From contig JAGFIW010000089.1 in NCBI GenBank assembly GCA_024103195.1, positions 1 through 43,059 on the forward strand: DNA of 43,059 nucleotides. Reading direction: 5' to 3'. Source of the stretch: Saprospiraceae bacterium (lineage in GTDB: Bacteria > Bacteroidota > Bacteroidia > Chitinophagales > Saprospiraceae). A program made the position numbers and the translations under genes. The notes beneath the pieces were generated by a model that was not told the origin of the DNA, did not search any database, and saw nothing but the letters and a program-made list of their open reading frames with translations. Shown piece by piece: positions 40,632-43,059 of this stretch; position 1 is the stretch's first letter, and each line of letters begins with the position of its first letter.

Positions 40632-42205
40632 TCATTGGTCCAGCACAGTCCGAGTCACCTGCGCCACCCTGGACAGGATTTGCCGGGTGTATTCCGCACG
40701 GATGCGCCCCCCTTCGGCGCCTTGCTCATAAAGGCCGCGAAGGTCGTCCAGCATCTCCATGGCCCTCAGGTTGACCTTCTCCTTGCCCATATAGACAAAG
40801 TGCTCCGGTCTCGCCCGGCCGAGCGCTTTGCCAGCCGCCACCAGGTCAGGGGTGATGTCAAAAGGACGGGAGTCAGAGGTATTTTGCAGGAGCTTGAAGA
40901 GCTTGAGCCTGTCGGGCTTGTAATGGCAGCCGTTGACGACCATCGGCAGGAAGACATAGAAATAGGCGATTTCGATCCAGTTGAGGCGGATGGCGCTGAC
41001 AAAAGGATCGTGCATGGTGGGATACCAGTTGGTAATGGCGGTCTGGGTAGCGATCACCGGCCCCATGAGAAGATCGGAATACGTGTGGACCATTTCCGGT
41101 GACAGGCGACCCTCGAGTTGCTGCCGGAACATCTCTCCGAGTTGCTCCCACTGCAGGGTACCAAATGCCAGCCCGTTGCTGAAGAGCGGATCCGGTGCAT
41201 AGGCGGCGTCCCCGACTATGGCCCAGCGATCCGGGTGATACACGCGCGATACGACATAGTGGTACCTCTTCATGGTATTGGTGTCCAACACCTCTCCACT
41301 GCGCACGAGGTCGGATACGACGCGATGGCTTTGGTCGGTATGGGCCAGAAAATCACTGATACGCCGCACATTGCCCGAAAAGACATCCGGTCTTGATGTA
41401 AATCCGACACTCATCATGTCCCCGCCATCTTCCCCTTTCATGGGAATCAGCCAAATCCAGAAACCTTTCCCCATAAAATGATGGGTGCTGAAATAGCGAT
41501 CGTAATGGTAGGGTTCTCCGGGACCGGGCGGCATGGGACCCAGTGCATTCAGGTTTTTCAGCATACCCCGGTCAAATCCTCTCATCCGGAACCAAAAGCA
41601 ATCCCTTTGACCTTCCGGTTTTTGAATCAGATCCAATTTTCTACCCAGCAGTTGCCGCCGTCCCGTGACATCGATGACCCAATCCGCTTCCAGGGACATA
41701 GCCGTGCCCTCGGATGAACGGATATGAAGGACATGACGGGCATCGGGCCGAATGTCCAGGTCCTTGACTTCTCCTTTGATCCGGTGGATGCCGTTTTACG
41801 AGCGGTCATGGCGCGCAGGTCACGGTCGAATACTTCCCGGTTGAGCAACCACGAAGGCGGGTGGTCCATGGGGCCTGTCCATCCCGGTACCCGACGGCAA
41901 TCGGCCGGAGCCCGTTCATTACAATGCACGGAATAGGTACGGTCCTCCGGATTGTCCGGATCGATTTTGAAATAATACGTGAGGGCATACTTGGGCAAAT
42001 GATGGTCCCGGAGGTATTCCGTCATACCCAGGTGCTTTTCCACAAAATGTGTGGTGATCTCGATGATGGATTCCCCGACGACGGGCAGTCCGCCCCGGTC
42101 ATCCGGACCTACCAGGGTAATTTGCAGACGGTCGCCAAACTGCTTGCGGAGATACAACGCACCCAGATTGGCCTGGATGCCGTTGCCGATGATCGCGATG
42201 TGCAT
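40632..42205 (-). pseudogene. FAD-dependent halogenase-like oxidoreductase, frameshifted copy
   Basis: A full-length relative of the gene downstream, broken by one frameshift. From the ATG at 42205 it matches the other copy through IAIIGNGIQANLGA, GESIIEITTHF, LPKYALTYYFK and NREVFDRDLRAMTAR. It then leaves frame at a T4 run (41794-41797, A4 in the gene) and resumes one frame away as GIHRIKGEVKDLDIRPDARH and MSLEADWVIDVTG. It continues to the stop with WIWLIP and GDAAYAPDPLFSNG. Adding one A (AAAA to AAAAA) restores RKNGIHRIKG and aligns without gaps to the paralogue. No other disruption is seen, so the lesion is recent or a sequencing error. Confidence 0.8.
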
Positions 42206-42217
42206 GGATGGATAATT

Positions 42218-42232
42218 GTGTTGGACCAACAC
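42218..42232. promoter_or_regulatory. Palindrome upstream of the halogenase-like genes
   Basis: GTGTTGG-A-CCAACAC is a perfect 7-bp inverted repeat around one base, 13 nt upstream of the ATG at 42205. It could be an operator half-site pair; it is too short to be a terminator and has no T-run. Confidence 0.35.
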
Positions 42233-42317
42233 TTGCAATTCGGGTTCCAAATACCGGATGGATGACCGGAATCATCACGCAGACCTGTCCGACTTCCGAC
42301 AAATTCCCGGCATCGGC

Positions 42318-42325
42318 TAATTTTG
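42318..42325 (+). promoter_or_regulatory. Bacteroidota -7 element for the TonB-dependent receptor gene
   Basis: TAATTTTG, a full match to TAnnTTTG, 48 nt before the ATG at 42374, in a region shared with the divergent halogenase-like genes. Confidence 0.5.
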
Positions 42326-42373
42326 AATTCGGGAAATCTTTCAGCTCACGGCCACACAACAGAATGAAATACC

Positions 42374-43059
42374 ATGAAGAAATGTGCCTTTGCCATCATT
42401 CTGTTATGCCTCTTTCGTCTGCTCCCCGCACAAATCCTCACCATCCATTCCCGGGACACCCATGCCCCCATCGAGCGTGTGACCCTGATGAGTGCGTCAC
42501 CGGAGGCTTTCGGCATGACCGATACCCGCGGACAGGTGGATGTCACCGCCTTTCAGGGAGCAGCCATAATCACCATTCGCTGTTTGGGATATGCCCCTGC
42601 CGTAGTGAGTTACCGTCAACTGGACAGCCTTGGATTTACCCTGGAGATGGTCCCTTCACCCGGGCAGATGGAGGAGATTGTAGTTTCGGCCTCCCGCATG
42701 GAAGAGGAGAACCGGCATTTGCCGTTCAGGATTGCGCGCATGACATCCCGTCAGGCCACCTTTCATAACCCGCAGACGGCAGCCGATCTGCTTGGCGCTT
42801 CGGGTGAAGTGTTCATTCAGAAAAGCCAACAGGGAGGCGGCAGTCCCATGATTCGGGGTTTTGCCACCAACCGCCTGGTTTACACGGTGGACGGGATACG
42901 CATGAACACCGCCATCTTCAGAGCGGGCAACATCCAGAATGTCATCTCTCTGGATCCCCTCTCGATACGCCGGACGGAAGTGCTGTTCGGTCCCGCCTCC
43001 GTCATTTACGGTAGTGATGCCATAGGCGGGGTGATGTGCTTTTTGACGCTCGCGCCACA
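42374..43059 (+). CDS. TonB-dependent outer membrane receptor, N-terminal part (cut by window edge)
   Basis: 228 codons are open to the window end. A signal peptide (KKCAFAIILLCLFRLLPAQ) is followed by a short carboxypeptidase-like region (about 20-95) and a TonB box-like stretch before MEEIVVSASRMEEENRHLPF. Then comes a plug domain: PQTAADLLGASGEVFIQKS, GGGSPMIRGFATNRLVYTVDGIRMNTAIFRAGN and LDPLSIRRTEVLFGPASVIYGSDAIGGV. The plug resembles haem/haemoglobin- or colicin-receptor-type importers more than SusC. The barrel is outside the window. It is divergent from the halogenase-like genes. Confidence 0.88.
   Translation, partial: MKKCAFAIILLCLFRLLPAQILTIHSRDTHAPIERVTLMSASPEAFGMTDTRGQVDVTAFQGAAIITIRCLGYAPAVVSYRQLDSLGFTLEMVPSPGQMEEIVVSASRMEEENRHLPFRIARMTSRQATFHNPQTAADLLGASGEVFIQKSQQGGGSPMIRGFATNRLVYTVDGIRMNTAIFRAGNIQNVISLDPLSIRRTEVLFGPASVIYGSDAIGGVMCFLTLAP

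Noticed and set aside
41790..41800. Programmed -1 frameshift in the upstream halogenase-like gene
   Set aside because: The site is CGTAAAACG, not a XXXYYYZ heptamer, and re-pairing of the slipped tRNA would be poor; a one-base indel explains it better.

Overview
The window looks like a chromosomal piece of a high-GC Bacteroidota, perhaps a Saprospiria-like lineage; the phylum is well supported and the class is a guess. Supporting signs are Bacteroidota -7 promoter elements (TAnnTTTG) in front of many genes, a type IX secretion (T9SS) C-terminal sorting domain on an ELWxxDGTxxGT-repeat protein, a DUF4837 lipoprotein, TonB-dependent receptors at both window ends, and the order rpsF-rpsR-rplI. 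No rRNA, tRNA, CRISPR array, insertion sequence or phage gene was seen.

Layout. 1-11.0 kb is all on the minus strand: the start of a TonB-dependent-type outer-membrane protein, a DUF4062-STAND-TPR ATPase, a two-gene NAD-linked molybdenum formate dehydrogenase (catalytic subunit with a cysteine active site, plus a fused NuoE-NuoF diaphorase subunit), a PcrA/UvrD helicase, a carboxymuconolactone-decarboxylase-like protein and a small four-helix membrane protein. At 11.1-18.1 kb lie pdxH (+), a flotillin/NfeD-like pair (-), a histidine kinase/response regulator pair (-), a Crp/Fnr regulator (-) and a TPR/PD40 envelope protein (-). From 18.1 to 26.4 kb the plus strand carries a secreted coiled-coil protein, dnaB, pheS-hisS, an MltD-like lytic transglycosylase and the S6-S18-L9 operon, which ends in a clear terminator; one DUF2007-like gene is opposite. 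26.5-29.0 kb holds a YciI-like protein, the T9SS-exported ELW-repeat protein and a VOC protein (-).

29.1-32.8 kb is a molybdenum-cofactor operon (moeA, a TSUP transporter, moaD, moaE, and a moaC-moaB/mog fusion). It would supply the cofactor for the formate dehydrogenase 20 kb away; moaA and the guanylyltransferase are not in the window. 32.8-35.1 kb is a minus-strand run of a DUF4837 lipoprotein, a second TSUP transporter and methylmalonyl-CoA epimerase. Then come an unknown gene, a nitroreductase and a K+-dependent-type membrane pyrophosphatase (hppA), closed by a 13-bp perfect inverted-repeat terminator. The right end has two tandem FAD-dependent halogenase-like genes (-). The upstream copy carries a single-base frameshift. 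A divergent TonB-dependent receptor follows, with a small palindrome in the shared upstream region.

The most interesting items are the tandem halogenase/TonB-receptor locus with its decaying copy, the DUF4062-STAND protein as a possible conflict or defence sensor, the TSUP transporter inside the molybdenum-cofactor operon, and several genes whose -7 element lies only 4 nt before the start codon, which suggests leaderless mRNAs.
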